The notes beneath the pieces are model-generated. The model did not search any database. It saw only the letters and a list, made by a program, of their open reading frames with translations, and was not told the DNA's origin. The translations under genes were made by a program, and so were the position numbers. From NCBI GenBank assembly GCA_002367635.1, contig DFDI01000045.1:7973-35233 (forward strand): a stretch of 27,261 nt of DNA, in the 5' to 3' direction. This DNA is from Betaproteobacteria bacterium UBA3031 (GTDB lineage: Bacteria > Pseudomonadota > Gammaproteobacteria > Burkholderiales > Eutrophovitaceae). Every line of letters starts with the position of its first letter. Position 1 is the first letter of the stretch. Of this stretch, positions 17,583-25,609 are shown piece by piece.

Positions 17583-18832
17583 CGATCAATCTCTCCAAAC
17601 ACAACATCCTGAGTACCAATTATGGCTACAAGATCAGCGATCATATGCCCCCTTGTCATTTCATCTATTGCCGACAAATGCGCGAACCCTGGCGCTCTTA
17701 TCTTTAACCGGTAGGGCTTATTGGCCCCGTCCGAGACTAAATAAATTCCAAACTCCCCCTTTGGCGCTTCGACCGCACAGTAAGCCTCACCAGCCGGGAC
17801 ATGCATCCCTTCAGTGAACAGCTTGAAGTGATGGATAAGATCTTCCATATTGACCTTCATATCTTCACGTGAAGGTGGGGCAACTTTAGTATTTGTCGTA
17901 ATAATTGGCCCTGGGTTTTTTCTCAGCCAGCCAATACATTGTTTGATGATGTGATTCGACTGACGCATCTCTTCAACACGCACTAAATAGCGGTCGTAAC
18001 AGTCTCCGTTCGTACCCAAAGGGATATCAAAATCAACCAAATCATAAGCATCGTAAGGTTGTTTTTTTCGCAAGTCCCAAGCAATGCCAGAGCCCCGAAG
18101 CATAGGCCCAGTAAACCCTAATGCGACAGCCCTTTCCGGCGTCACCACACCAATGTCTACGGTCCGTTGCTTCCAAATGCGATTGTCAGTTAACAAGGTT
18201 TCATATTCATCCACCTTGCTAGGGAAATGGCTCGTAAAGTGCTCAATAAAATCGAGTAACGATCCTTGTCGATTTTCGTTCAGTCTATTAATTTCCTTTT
18301 GATTGCGAAACTTAGACGCTTCGTATTGAGGCATGACATCAGGCAAATCTCGATAAACACCGCCAGGTCGGTAATAGGCCGAATGCAGACGCGCGCCCGA
18401 TACCGCTTCGTAACAATCCATTAAGTCCTCGCGCTCACGAAAACAATAGAGGAACACTGTCATGGCCCCGACATCCAACGCATGCGCACCGAGCCATAGC
18501 AAGTGATTTAATATCCGAGTAATTTCATCAAACATGACACGAATATATTGCGCTCGGATAGGCACATCCACACCGATCAGTTTTTCGATTGCCATAACGT
18601 AGGCGTGCTCATTACACATCATTGACACGTAATCCAATCGATCCATATATGGGACCGACTGCAAAAACGTTTTATGTTCTGCTAACTTTTCGGTTCCACG
18701 ATGAAGTAACCCAATATGGGGATCAATGCGTTCAACCACCTCTCCGTCAAGCTCGAGCACCAGACGCAACACCCCATGTGCAGCCGGATGCTGTGGACCA
18801 AAATTCATTGTGTAATTTTTAATTTCAGCCAT
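17579..18832 (-). CDS. nuoD: NADH-quinone oxidoreductase subunit D
   Basis: A 417-residue subunit that forms the quinone site with NuoB. The N-terminal NFGPQHPAAHG carries the conserved histidines at the quinone head-group site, and EEMRQSNHIIKQC and KAPKGEFGIYLVSDG are family signatures. The frame is open to 18871, but MAEIKNYTMNFGPQHP at 18832 is the family start and has a purine-rich AAGAGA 7 nt upstream, so the first 13 codons are left out. The 417-residue length matches betaproteobacterial NuoD. nuoC and nuoD are separate, unlike the fused nuoCD of enterobacteria. Its stop overlaps the nuoE start by 4 nt. Confidence 0.97.
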   Translation of the reverse strand: MAEIKNYTMNFGPQHPAAHGVLRLVLELDGEVVERIDPHIGLLHRGTEKLAEHKTFLQSVPYMDRLDYVSMMCNEHAYVMAIEKLIGVDVPIRAQYIRVMFDEITRILNHLLWLGAHALDVGAMTVFLYCFREREDLMDCYEAVSGARLHSAYYRPGGVYRDLPDVMPQYEASKFRNQKEINRLNENRQGSLLDFIEHFTSHFPSKVDEYETLLTDNRIWKQRTVDIGVVTPERAVALGFTGPMLRGSGIAWDLRKKQPYDAYDLVDFDIPLGTNGDCYDRYLVRVEEMRQSNHIIKQCIGWLRKNPGPIITTNTKVAPPSREDMKVNMEDLIHHFKLFTEGMHVPAGEAYCAVEAPKGEFGIYLVSDGANKPYRLKIRAPGFAHLSAIDEMTRGHMIADLVAIIGTQDVVFGEIDR

Positions 18833-18870
18833 GTCGCAATCTCTTTTCACGTCGACGCCACACCATCGCA

Positions 18871-19467
18871 CTAAACATCGCCATAAGAGTCCTCTCGTAT
18901 AACTCGCGGTACAATCTCCCGAGGCTCAATCGTCACAGGCTGGTAAACCACTCGTTTTTCTATCGGGTCATAACGCACCTCAACATGACCTGATAACGGA
19001 AAATCTTTCCTAAGTGGATGCCCTACAAAACCGTAATCAGTTAAGAGTCGCCTCAAGTCGGGGTGGCCATCAAAAACGATACCAAAAAGATCAAATGCCT
19101 CACGCTCAAACCAATTAGCGCTAGGCCAAATGTCGACTACTGAAGAAACTGCAGGCTGCTCATCGTCATCGCAAAAAACCCGCACCCGCACACGATGATT
19201 CAAATCGATGGACAACAAATGATAAACAACTGCGAACCTGCTAGAACATCGATTTTTCGATGGGTAATCTCTGTAGTCCACACCACAGACATCCATAAGT
19301 TGACTGAACTTCAAATCTGGAGCATCCCTCAATAAGGTCATGCTCGCAGGCAGGTCCAATGCCGCCAACGTAAGCGTCACTTCACCATGCTCATAACGAA
19401 TAGCGTCCTCTGTTATCTCCAGATTAGACTTTAACCTCTCTACCAAACTTTGATGCACTTGATTCAC
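18871..19467 (-). CDS. nuoC: NADH-quinone oxidoreductase subunit C
   Basis: A 198-residue peripheral-arm subunit homologous to mitochondrial 30-kDa NDUFS3. The diagnostic stretch runs from WFEREAFDLFGIVFDGHP to RRLLTDYGFVGHPLRKDFPL at about residues 117-155. It has no cofactor; it packs between NuoD and NuoB. It lies 29 nt after nuoB and 38 nt before the chosen nuoD start. Confidence 0.96.
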   Translation of the reverse strand: MNQVHQSLVERLKSNLEITEDAIRYEHGEVTLTLAALDLPASMTLLRDAPDLKFSQLMDVCGVDYRDYPSKNRCSSRFAVVYHLLSIDLNHRVRVRVFCDDDEQPAVSSVVDIWPSANWFEREAFDLFGIVFDGHPDLRRLLTDYGFVGHPLRKDFPLSGHVEVRYDPIEKRVVYQPVTIEPREIVPRVIREDSYGDV

Positions 19468-19496
19468 TTAACCCCTAAGCCATTCGACCGCACTAT

Positions 19497-19973
19497 TTAA
19501 CGTGCAATCGTATTTGTCCTTTTAATCTTATTTTGAAGCTGCACAATACCGTAGAGCAACGCCTCAGCGGTAGGTGGGCATCCTGGAACATACACGTCAA
19601 CAGGAACAATACGGTCGCATCCACGCACGACGGAATACGAATAGTGATAGTACCCGCCACCGTTTGCACAGGACCCCATAGAAATAACCCATCGCGGCTC
19701 AGCCATTTGGTCGTATACCCTCCTAAGAGCCGGAGCCATCTTGTTACACAGCGTTCCCGCCACAATCATCAGATCAGATTGCCGAGGGCTCGGTCGAAAG
19801 ACGATACCAAACCGGTCCAAATCATAGCGAGCAGCACCGGCGTGCATCATTTCAACAGCACAACAAGCCAAGCCAAAAGTCATCGGCCATAGCGACCCGG
19901 TACGCGTCCAATTGACGACAGCATCAACGCTTGTTGTTACAAAGCCCTTCTCTTGAATTTCCTCAATAATCAT
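19497..19973 (-). CDS. nuoB: NADH-quinone oxidoreductase subunit B (4Fe-4S cluster N2)
   Basis: A 158-residue subunit holding cluster N2, which reduces quinone. The ligands are the adjacent C37 and C38 in ACCAVEMMHAG, C102 in GSCANGGG and C132 in VPGCPPTAEAL. All are present. The gene lies 12 nt after nuoA and 29 nt before nuoC. Confidence 0.98.
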   Translation of the reverse strand: MIIEEIQEKGFVTTSVDAVVNWTRTGSLWPMTFGLACCAVEMMHAGAARYDLDRFGIVFRPSPRQSDLMIVAGTLCNKMAPALRRVYDQMAEPRWVISMGSCANGGGYYHYSYSVVRGCDRIVPVDVYVPGCPPTAEALLYGIVQLQNKIKRTNTIAR

Positions 19974-19985
19974 ATTCGCCGCAAC

Positions 19986-20354
19986 CTAATCCCAATCTAG
20001 GGCTCCTTTTTTCCATTCGTAAATAAACCCCACAACCAACAAAGTAAGAAAAATCATCATGGCGACAAAACCAGTTAAACCAATCTGGTCGAGCGCAACC
20101 GCCCAAGGGAACAAGAAGGCAATCTCAAGATCAAAAATAATGAATAAAATAGCCACAAGATAATATCTAACATCAAACTTTGTTCGAGCATCCTCGAATG
20201 CATCAAAACCACATTCGTAGGCGGTTAATTTAGCCGCATCCGGATTATGGGAACGGAGAGCCCGACTGAGAACAGCTCCAACTAGGGGCAACACTACCCC
20301 CACGGCAACACCGACAACGATAAACAATAAAATTGGGAAGTATTCAGCTATCAT
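19986..20354 (-). CDS. nuoA: NADH-quinone oxidoreductase subunit A
   Basis: A 122-residue, three-helix membrane subunit homologous to mitochondrial ND3. The loop KLTAYECGFDAFEDARTKFDVRYY contains the conserved cysteine region near the quinone site, and ILFIIFDLEIAFLFPWA is the second helix with its conserved acidic residues. A GGAG lies 8 nt before the ATG. It is the first nuo gene, 105 nt downstream of the tRNA-Leu. Confidence 0.97.
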   Translation of the reverse strand: MIAEYFPILLFIVVGVAVGVVLPLVGAVLSRALRSHNPDAAKLTAYECGFDAFEDARTKFDVRYYLVAILFIIFDLEIAFLFPWAVALDQIGLTGFVAMMIFLTLLVVGFIYEWKKGALDWD

Positions 20355-20459
20355 TCAATTACTCCGTGCCACGATCCAATCTGATGTTCATGGCTTATCA
20401 GACCTGCGTTTCACTAATAGTTCGAGCCGCTAAATCATTAACGACTTTACATGCAGTTT

Positions 20460-20544
20460 TGGTGCCGACGGCGAGACTCGAACTCGCACGACCTAAGTCA
20501 CCGCCCCCTCAAGACGGCGTGTCTACCAGTTCCACCACGTCGGC
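20460..20544 (-). tRNA. tRNA-Leu (anticodon GAG), CCA encoded
   Basis: The minus strand from 20544 folds as a class II tRNA of 85 nt. The acceptor stem pairs GCCGACG with CGTCGGC, the discriminator is A, and the terminal CCA is encoded at 20460-20462. The anticodon stem CCGTC/GGCGG encloses loop TTGAGGG, giving anticodon GAG (20508-20510), which reads CUC and CUU. A long variable arm and the T arm with GTTCGAGTC are present. It lies between secG and nuoA, as in many beta- and some gammaproteobacteria. Confidence 0.96.
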
Positions 20545-20583
20545 AATAAAAATGCTTACTTACAAAAGTTCGTTGATGCTATT

Positions 20584-20602
20584 CCTAAGATATTCACTTA
20601 GG
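20584..20602 (-). other. Inverted repeat across the secG stop codon
   Basis: CCTAAG and CTTAGG with a 7-nt loop form a six-pair stem over the secG stop (20594-20596), 40 nt before the tRNA. There is no T tract, so it is not a normal terminator. It might be a processing or stability element between secG and the tRNA, or chance. Confidence 0.3.
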
Positions 20603-20953
20603 GATTTCATCAACTTTAGAACGTTCGCCCTCTTCAACAGCTGAATCGAGCTCCTCAACGGCACCCGGCACAGCGGCAGGGGAAGTAATTGTAACCCCAG
20701 ACATCACACCGACAGATCGCGATTTCTCAAACTGGAGAAAACTCAAGCTCATACTCGTTATAAAAAATATAGTCGCGAAAATAGCAGTCACCCGACTTAA
20801 GAAGTTTGCCGACCCACTCGATCCGAACAAACTTCCAGACGACCCACCTCCAAAAGCAGCACCCATGTCTGCTCCTTTACCATGCTGCATCAAAACCAAC
20901 CCAATAACACCCAAGGCTGCCAGCACGTGTACCACCAAAACAATAAAACTCAT
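20594..20953 (-). CDS. secG: Protein-export membrane protein SecG
   Basis: A 119-residue accessory subunit of the SecYEG translocon. Two hydrophobic helices (about 3-22 and 52-72) flank the family's LMQHGKGADMGAAFGGGSSGSLFGSSG loop, and an acidic, poorly conserved tail follows. The gene is 16 nt downstream of tpiA, the standard order in beta- and gammaproteobacteria, and is probably cotranscribed with it. Confidence 0.97.
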   Translation of the reverse strand: MSFIVLVVHVLAALGVIGLVLMQHGKGADMGAAFGGGSSGSLFGSSGSANFLSRVTAIFATIFFITSMSLSFLQFEKSRSVGVMSGVTITSPAAVPGAVEELDSAVEEGERSKVDEIPK

Positions 20954-20969
20954 AATATTCAGTCAATCA

Positions 20970-21737
20970 TTAATGTGTTGTCACTGAAGTTGCCGAGCGA
21001 CAAATTGTCAAAAAATCAACCAGGCTAAGTGAAGCCCCCCCGATTAACCCACCATCAACATCCTCTTGCTGAAATAAAGCCTCAGCATTATCAGGCTTAA
21101 CACTGCCTCCATAAAGAATTTTTATAGATATCGCAGCATTTGCATCCATTAAGACCACTTGGTCCCTAAGAAACCCATGCACTTCCTGTACCTGCTCAGG
21201 AGATGCAGTCAAGCCTGTTCCAATAGCCCAAACTGGTTCATACGCCAATACAATCTTGTCTAATTTCCCCACCCCAAAACACTCAATCGCCGCTGAGAGC
21301 TGCCCCGAAACAACCTCAAAAGTCTGCCCAGCATCCCTTTGTTCAAGCGTCTCTCCAAGACAAATAATGGGCGTAATCCCAACCCCCAACAACTTCTGGG
21401 CTTTCTGCCCAACAAGCTCATTGGCTTCATCATACATAGCCCGGCGCTCAGAATGTCCCACAAGTCCATATGACACCCCAAATTCTGAAAGCATCCTCGC
21501 GGAAATCTCACCGGTATAGGCTCCAGCCTCATGCTCACTAACATTCTGAGCCCCCCAAGCTATAGCACCTGCGGCCAGGCAATCCCGCGCCTGCGAGAGA
21601 TATAGACTAGGGACGCATACTGCAACATCCAGACTAGATAGCCCACGCGCGACAGACAAACCGCTTAGTAGAGCCCCGTTATCAGCAAGGGATCCATTCA
21701 TTTTCCAATTACCGACAACCAATTTTTTACGACTCAT
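20970..21737 (-). CDS. tpiA: Triose-phosphate isomerase
   Basis: A 255-residue TIM-barrel enzyme that interconverts dihydroxyacetone phosphate and glyceraldehyde 3-phosphate in glycolysis. Catalytic residues are all visible: N10 and K12 in GNWKMN, H95 in VGHSERR, and E167 in AYEPVWAIGTG, with phosphate-binding YGGSVKPDN and GGLIGGASL near the C terminus. It is preceded by a good sigma-70 promoter at 21767-21796 and appears to be the first gene of the tpiA-secG-tRNA-nuo series. GC (29 of 60 at 21241-21300) is like the nuo region, not like the pst block beside it. Confidence 0.98.
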   Translation of the reverse strand: MSRKKLVVGNWKMNGSLADNGALLSGLSVARGLSSLDVAVCVPSLYLSQARDCLAAGAIAWGAQNVSEHEAGAYTGEISARMLSEFGVSYGLVGHSERRAMYDEANELVGQKAQKLLGVGITPIICLGETLEQRDAGQTFEVVSGQLSAAIECFGVGKLDKIVLAYEPVWAIGTGLTASPEQVQEVHGFLRDQVVLMDANAAISIKILYGGSVKPDNAEALFQQEDVDGGLIGGASLSLVDFLTICRSATSVTTH

Positions 21738-21766
21738 CCGCTAAACCACTAAAGTAAAACCTCGGG

Positions 21767-21796
21767 ATTCTACCTTTTTACACGCTTTCGGGTCAA
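21767..21796 (-). promoter_or_regulatory. Sigma-70 promoter ahead of tpiA
   Basis: On the minus strand, TTGACC (-35, 21791-21796) and TAGAAT (-10, 21767-21772) are 18 nt apart, each one base off consensus. It ends 29 nt before the tpiA ATG. This gives tpiA and the genes after it their own start, independent of the pst genes upstream. Confidence 0.7.
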
Positions 21797-21860
21797 TGTT
21801 CGGCAGGCAACTTAACCAGATAAGCAAAACTAAACCCATGGCGCCAGGCTGCGCTAAGAA

Positions 21861-22688
21861 TCAACCGAAACGGCCGGTAATGTAGTCCTCAGTCAATCGG
21901 TGGATGGGATTTGTAAATATTTGCTTCGTTTCCCCAACCTCAATGAGCTTTCCTAAATGAAAATAAGCCGTCCGATCCGATACACGCGCTGCCTGCTGCA
22001 TGGAATGCGTAACAATCACGATAGAATATTGCTCACGCAACTCGGAGATCAACTCCTCCACCTTCGCCGTGGCAATCGGATCGAGGGCTGAACACGGCTC
22101 ATCCATTAATATGACATCTGGGCCCACGGCAATTGCCCGCGCGATGCATAAACGCTGCTGCTGGCCTCCTGACAGACTGGTCCCGGGTTGCTCAAGACGA
22201 TCCTTAACCTCGTTCCACAAGCCCGCCCTCTCAAGTGAGCGCTCGACAATTTCATCCAGCTCTATGCTGTCCTTCGCCAGACCATGAATCCGAGGACCAT
22301 AAGCAATATTATCAAAAATTGATTTCGGAAATGGATTCGGTTTTTGAAAGACCATACCAAAACGCATCCGGACCTGAATGGGATCCACCTCAGGGGCGAT
22401 AATATCGGTCCCATCGGGCTGCACACGAATCGCCCCCTCATAGCGGTTGCCGGGGTAGAGATCGTGCATTCGATTCATGCAACGCAATAAAGTGGTTTTG
22501 CCACAGCCCGACGGCCCGATCAAAGCGGTCACCTGCAGGGCAGGCACGTCCATCGATATACTTCGCAAAACCTGATGGTTTCCGTAAAAGAAATTCAAAC
22601 CCTGGATCTGAACTTTAATCGCTGCTGGGGCATCGGAGGTTGTCGTCTCAGATCCGGCCGAGGGTTGAGGCACAGGGGGGAGGCTCAC
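21861..22688 (-). CDS. pstB: Phosphate ABC transporter ATP-binding protein PstB
   Basis: A 275-residue cytoplasmic ATPase that powers phosphate uptake through PstC and PstA. Visible motifs are Walker A GPSGCGKTT (58-66), Q-loop Q115 in MVFQKPNPFPKS, signature LSGGQ (172-176), Walker B VILMDEP (192-198) and the H-loop His228. It ends with the family tail TEDYITGRFG. The frame stays open to 22820, but that would overlap pstA by 136 nt. The GTG at 22688 overlaps the pstA stop (GTGA) and has GAGGAA upstream, so it is preferred. No phoU follows; the next gene is tpiA. Base composition drifts within the gene: 23 of 60 GC at 21901-21960 but 37 of 60 at 22681-22740. Confidence 0.95.
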   Translation of the reverse strand: MSLPPVPQPSAGSETTTSDAPAAIKVQIQGLNFFYGNHQVLRSISMDVPALQVTALIGPSGCGKTTLLRCMNRMHDLYPGNRYEGAIRVQPDGTDIIAPEVDPIQVRMRFGMVFQKPNPFPKSIFDNIAYGPRIHGLAKDSIELDEIVERSLERAGLWNEVKDRLEQPGTSLSGGQQQRLCIARAIAVGPDVILMDEPCSALDPIATAKVEELISELREQYSIVIVTHSMQQAARVSDRTAYFHLGKLIEVGETKQIFTNPIHRLTEDYITGRFG

Positions 22689-23635
22689 CAGGTGATATTC
22701 CTCTGGGCTCGCCGTCGGAGCAAGATCGCCGCCGCATTCATACTCAGGGTGATCACCATCAAAATGAGCCCGGCCGCGGCCGCATTCGACTGAAACTCCT
22801 CCCCGGGTCGAGAAACCCAATTAAACATCTGGATCGGCAAAGCCGTAAACGGGGAAAAAAGCCACTCGCCTGACACAAAAGGGGCGTGCGAAATCAACGG
22901 CGCCGGGGGGAGAAAAGCAATGAAGGTCAACGCCCCAATCGTAATCAATGGCGCACTCTCTCCGATCGCCCGCGACATCGCCAGGATCACTCCCGTGGCA
23001 ATTCCCCCCGTCGAATAAGGGAGAAGATGGTGCCAGACCGCTTGCCACTTCGTGGCCCCCAAAGCAAAAGCCGCCTCCCGGATGCTGGAGGGAATCGTTC
23101 GCAAAGATTCCCTCGTGGCCACAATCACGATCGGTAACACCAGGCAGCCCAAGGCCAACCCTCCGGCCAAAAGACTTTGCCCAAAACGAAACTGGTAGAC
23201 AAAAAGCCCCAAGGCCATCAATCCATAGAGAATCGACGGCACCCCCGCCAAATTGGCGATGTTGATCTCGACAAAATCAGTCCATCTATTTTTCGAGGCG
23301 TACTCCTCCAGATAAATCCCCGCCGCCACCCCAAAGGGAATCGCCGCACTGGCCGTGACCAACATCAAAAGCAGTGTCCCCACCCAAGCCGAGAGAATGC
23401 CCGCCTCCCCCGCCCGCCGGGACGGAAACGAACTCATAAACTGCCAGTCGATCCGCGCCAACCCGTTCATCGCTAAATTCAGCAATAAAATTCCGAGGAT
23501 CCCTAAGGTCGCCAGCGTCAAAAGGAATCCCAGCCGACGAAAGTTGCGGTCGATCGTTCCTCGGCGATGCGCCCGTCCCTCCTGCTGCTTCTGGTACGGC
23601 TCAGGTCGCACGGTGAAATCTCTTTCGTAAGACAT
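22685..23635 (-). CDS. pstA: Phosphate ABC transporter permease PstA
   Basis: A 316-residue inner-membrane permease that forms the phosphate channel with PstC. About six helices are visible after a hydrophilic N-terminal stretch of 30 residues. The ABC-permease EAA loop is EAAFALGATKWQAVWHHLLP, followed by SRAIGESAPL. The chosen ATG at 23635 overlaps pstC by 35 nt and has no clear Shine-Dalgarno sequence. An in-frame GTG at 23611 lies 8 nt after AAAGAG and is a plausible alternative. The gene is rich in C on the plus strand and about 62% GC in the stretch 23041-23100. Confidence 0.95.
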   Translation of the reverse strand: MSYERDFTVRPEPYQKQQEGRAHRRGTIDRNFRRLGFLLTLATLGILGILLLNLAMNGLARIDWQFMSSFPSRRAGEAGILSAWVGTLLLMLVTASAAIPFGVAAGIYLEEYASKNRWTDFVEINIANLAGVPSILYGLMALGLFVYQFRFGQSLLAGGLALGCLVLPIVIVATRESLRTIPSSIREAAFALGATKWQAVWHHLLPYSTGGIATGVILAMSRAIGESAPLITIGALTFIAFLPPAPLISHAPFVSGEWLFSPFTALPIQMFNWVSRPGEEFQSNAAAAGLILMVITLSMNAAAILLRRRAQRNITW

Positions 23636-24509
23636 GCCCGGCCAGATTAAAGCCCAGCGTCATCAGAAATAGGACCGCGCCCGCGGCAAAGATCGACTGA
23701 TAGCCAATGCTTCCATGGGGCAGATCCCCCAAGCTGACCTGCACAATAAAAGCGGTCACGGTGGCGGCCGATTCAAGCGGATTAAACGTCATCTTCGGCT
23801 GCAATCCCGCCGCAATCGCCACAATCATCGTCTCTCCCACCGCTCGGGAAATCGCGAGCACATACGCTGCGGCCAATCCGGAAAAAGCACCCGGGAAGAC
23901 CACTCTGACCGCCACCCCCAGTTTCCCATCCCCCAGAGCAAACGCCCCCTCCCGCAACAGCATCGGCACACTCCGCATGGCATCTTCTCCCAAAGAGGTG
24001 ACATACGGCACGATCATCACGCCCATGATCAACCCGGCACTCAACATCGAAAACTGAGGTAGATCCGGAAAGATTTTTTGCAAAATGGGCGTCAAGGTAA
24101 GGAGGGCAAAGTACCCGTACACCACCGTCGGCACCGCACTGAGCAACTCCAACATCGGCTTCACCCAATCCCTAAACTTCGGTTCGGCAAACTCGCTCAA
24201 GTAAATCGCCAAAATCGTCCCCAACGGAATCGCCACCAAAAGAGCCACTCCTGTGGTCACCAAAGTTCCCGCTAACAGCGCCCCAATCCCATATTGCGGC
24301 TGGGCAAAGAGGGGCGTCCACATCGTGTCCTGAAAAAGCCGAATCAGGGGAACTTCCCGAAAAAAGGGCCACGACTCGGTCACCAAGGTGAGGACGATGC
24401 CAAACGTCACCAAGACCGATGCCCAACCTCCCGCCCGGAGAACCCACACCATGAAACTCTCCACCGTTTTGTCCAAACGACGGGAGGATGGGGGCGGGGA
24501 AACTTCCAT
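23601..24509 (-). CDS. pstC: Phosphate ABC transporter permease PstC
   Basis: A 302-residue inner-membrane permease, partner of PstA. Six or so helices are visible, starting near residue 25. The EAA loop EGAFALGDGKLGVAVRVVFP and the following ISRAVGETMIVAIAAG are typical. PTVVYGYFAL and DLPHGSIGYQSIFAAG are further PstC signatures. The ATG lies 4 nt after the pstS stop, so translation is probably coupled. Plus-strand shadow frames here are long because of the base skew. Confidence 0.95.
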   Translation of the reverse strand: MEVSPPPSSRRLDKTVESFMVWVLRAGGWASVLVTFGIVLTLVTESWPFFREVPLIRLFQDTMWTPLFAQPQYGIGALLAGTLVTTGVALLVAIPLGTILAIYLSEFAEPKFRDWVKPMLELLSAVPTVVYGYFALLTLTPILQKIFPDLPQFSMLSAGLIMGVMIVPYVTSLGEDAMRSVPMLLREGAFALGDGKLGVAVRVVFPGAFSGLAAAYVLAISRAVGETMIVAIAAGLQPKMTFNPLESAATVTAFIVQVSLGDLPHGSIGYQSIFAAGAVLFLMTLGFNLAGHVLRKRFHRAT

Positions 24510-24513
24510 GCGA

Positions 24514-25512
24514 CTACTTGGTCAGGGGTCGATCCAAAATCTCGCCAATCGGCACCGCCATATCCCCGTGCCCCGCAAACGCCGTGCCGCACTCTTTTTT
24601 CTCGAAACGTGCTTTCACGCGAACATAGGCCGCCGCGGGCAAGGGAATGTACTTCACCTCTTGGGCCAGGGTCTCGACATGCTTCAAGTAAAACTCAACG
24701 AAACTTTTCACCTCCGGTTTTTCCAAGGACTTCACATTCACGTATAAAAAAAGCGGCCGAGAGAGCGGATTGTAAACCCCCTGCAGCACCGCCTCCTCCG
24801 ACGGTTTGGTCGCAGGTTTTTTCTTCTCATCCCACTCCACCGCCAAAGCCTTTAACCGTTTCTGATGCGCCACATAGTACGCAAAGCCCATATACCCCAA
24901 CGCGTACTTGTCTCCCTCCACTCCTTGCACCAACACATTGTCGTCCTCACTCGCCGTGTAATCTCCCCGGCTGTCTTTGCTCTTTTGGTTGATCGCCTCC
25001 GTAAAGTAGTCAAAGGTCCCCGAGTCCGACCCCGCTCCGTACAACTTGATCGCCTTGTCGGGCCACTCCGGCCGAATCTGATTCCACTTCAGAATTTTTC
25101 CCTGCGCCGCTGGCTCCCAGATTTTTTTTAGCTCCGATACCTGGATGGAATCGACCCAATCGTTTTTTGCGTTCACCACCACCGTCAACGCATCATAGGC
25201 AATCGGGAGCTCGAGATATTCGATTCCACTTTGCTTGGCCGCGTCCATCTCCGATTGCAAAATCGGCCGGCTCGCGTTCTGTACATCCGTTTCCCCACGC
25301 GCGAACTTTTTAAACCCCCCACCCGTACCCGAAATCCCCACCGTGACCCTCGTGCCTGTCTCTTTTTGGAAATCCTCCGCCGCCCCCTCCGTGATCGGGT
25401 ACACCGTGCTCGAGCCATCAATCTTCACTACCCCTCCCGCCAACGCAACCTGCCCCAGCACCGCCACGCTGCAGATCAGAGCCCCAAGAGGCTTTGGAAA
25501 ATTTAAAATCAT
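24514..25512 (-). CDS. pstS: Periplasmic phosphate-binding protein PstS
   Basis: A 332-residue secreted binding protein that delivers phosphate to PstCA. A signal peptide with hydrophobic core LGALICSVAVLGQVALA is likely cut after residue 25 (ALA). Phosphate-contact motifs are DGSSTVYP (about 32-39), GISGTGGGFKKFARGETD and GAGSDSGTFDYF. Only one short Shine-Dalgarno-like AGG is seen right before the ATG. A Pho-box-like repeat lies 46 nt upstream, and 97 nt separate it from phoR, so it probably has its own phosphate-controlled promoter. Confidence 0.95.
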   Translation of the reverse strand: MILNFPKPLGALICSVAVLGQVALAGGVVKIDGSSTVYPITEGAAEDFQKETGTRVTVGISGTGGGFKKFARGETDVQNASRPILQSEMDAAKQSGIEYLELPIAYDALTVVVNAKNDWVDSIQVSELKKIWEPAAQGKILKWNQIRPEWPDKAIKLYGAGSDSGTFDYFTEAINQKSKDSRGDYTASEDDNVLVQGVEGDKYALGYMGFAYYVAHQKRLKALAVEWDEKKKPATKPSEEAVLQGVYNPLSRPLFLYVNVKSLEKPEVKSFVEFYLKHVETLAQEVKYIPLPAAAYVRVKARFEKKECGTAFAGHGDMAVPIGEILDRPLTK

Positions 25513-25557
25513 CCTATGTGCCTATGGGGTCTGCCTACTCAAGCCAAGCGATGCTTT

Positions 25558-25575
25558 GTGACAATATGATGTCAA
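25558..25575 (-). promoter_or_regulatory. Candidate Pho box (PhoB-binding site) upstream of pstS
   Basis: Minus-strand TTGACAT-CATA-TTGTCAC consists of two 7-nt direct repeats 4 nt apart, the spacing of the Pho box. Compared with consensus CTGTCAT, the first repeat has two mismatches; the second differs from CTGTCAC at one base. It lies 46-63 nt before the pstS start. A PhoB-type regulator is encoded in the same cluster. No clear -10 was found at the expected distance. Confidence 0.55.
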
Positions 25576-25609
25576 TTTAAATAAGTGTAAACTATTGTCT
25601 GCGAGGTAT

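Noticed and set aside
5954..20354. Hydrogenase-linked or Mrp-type antiporter cluster instead of complex I
   Set aside because: All 14 subunits are present in standard order, with FMN/NADH-binding NuoF, NuoE and NuoG, so this is ordinary NADH dehydrogenase I.
22689..22820. Upstream extension of pstB to 22820
   Set aside because: It would overlap the 3' end of pstA by 136 nt and adds no PstB-like sequence; the GTG at 22688 overlaps the pstA stop as in coupled genes.
24294..24992. Long plus-strand open frame (232 codons) in the pstC/pstS region
   Set aside because: It lies antisense to well-supported pstC and pstS. Its length comes from the C-rich plus strand; the protein is low in complexity, rich in Pro and Arg, and matches no family I know.
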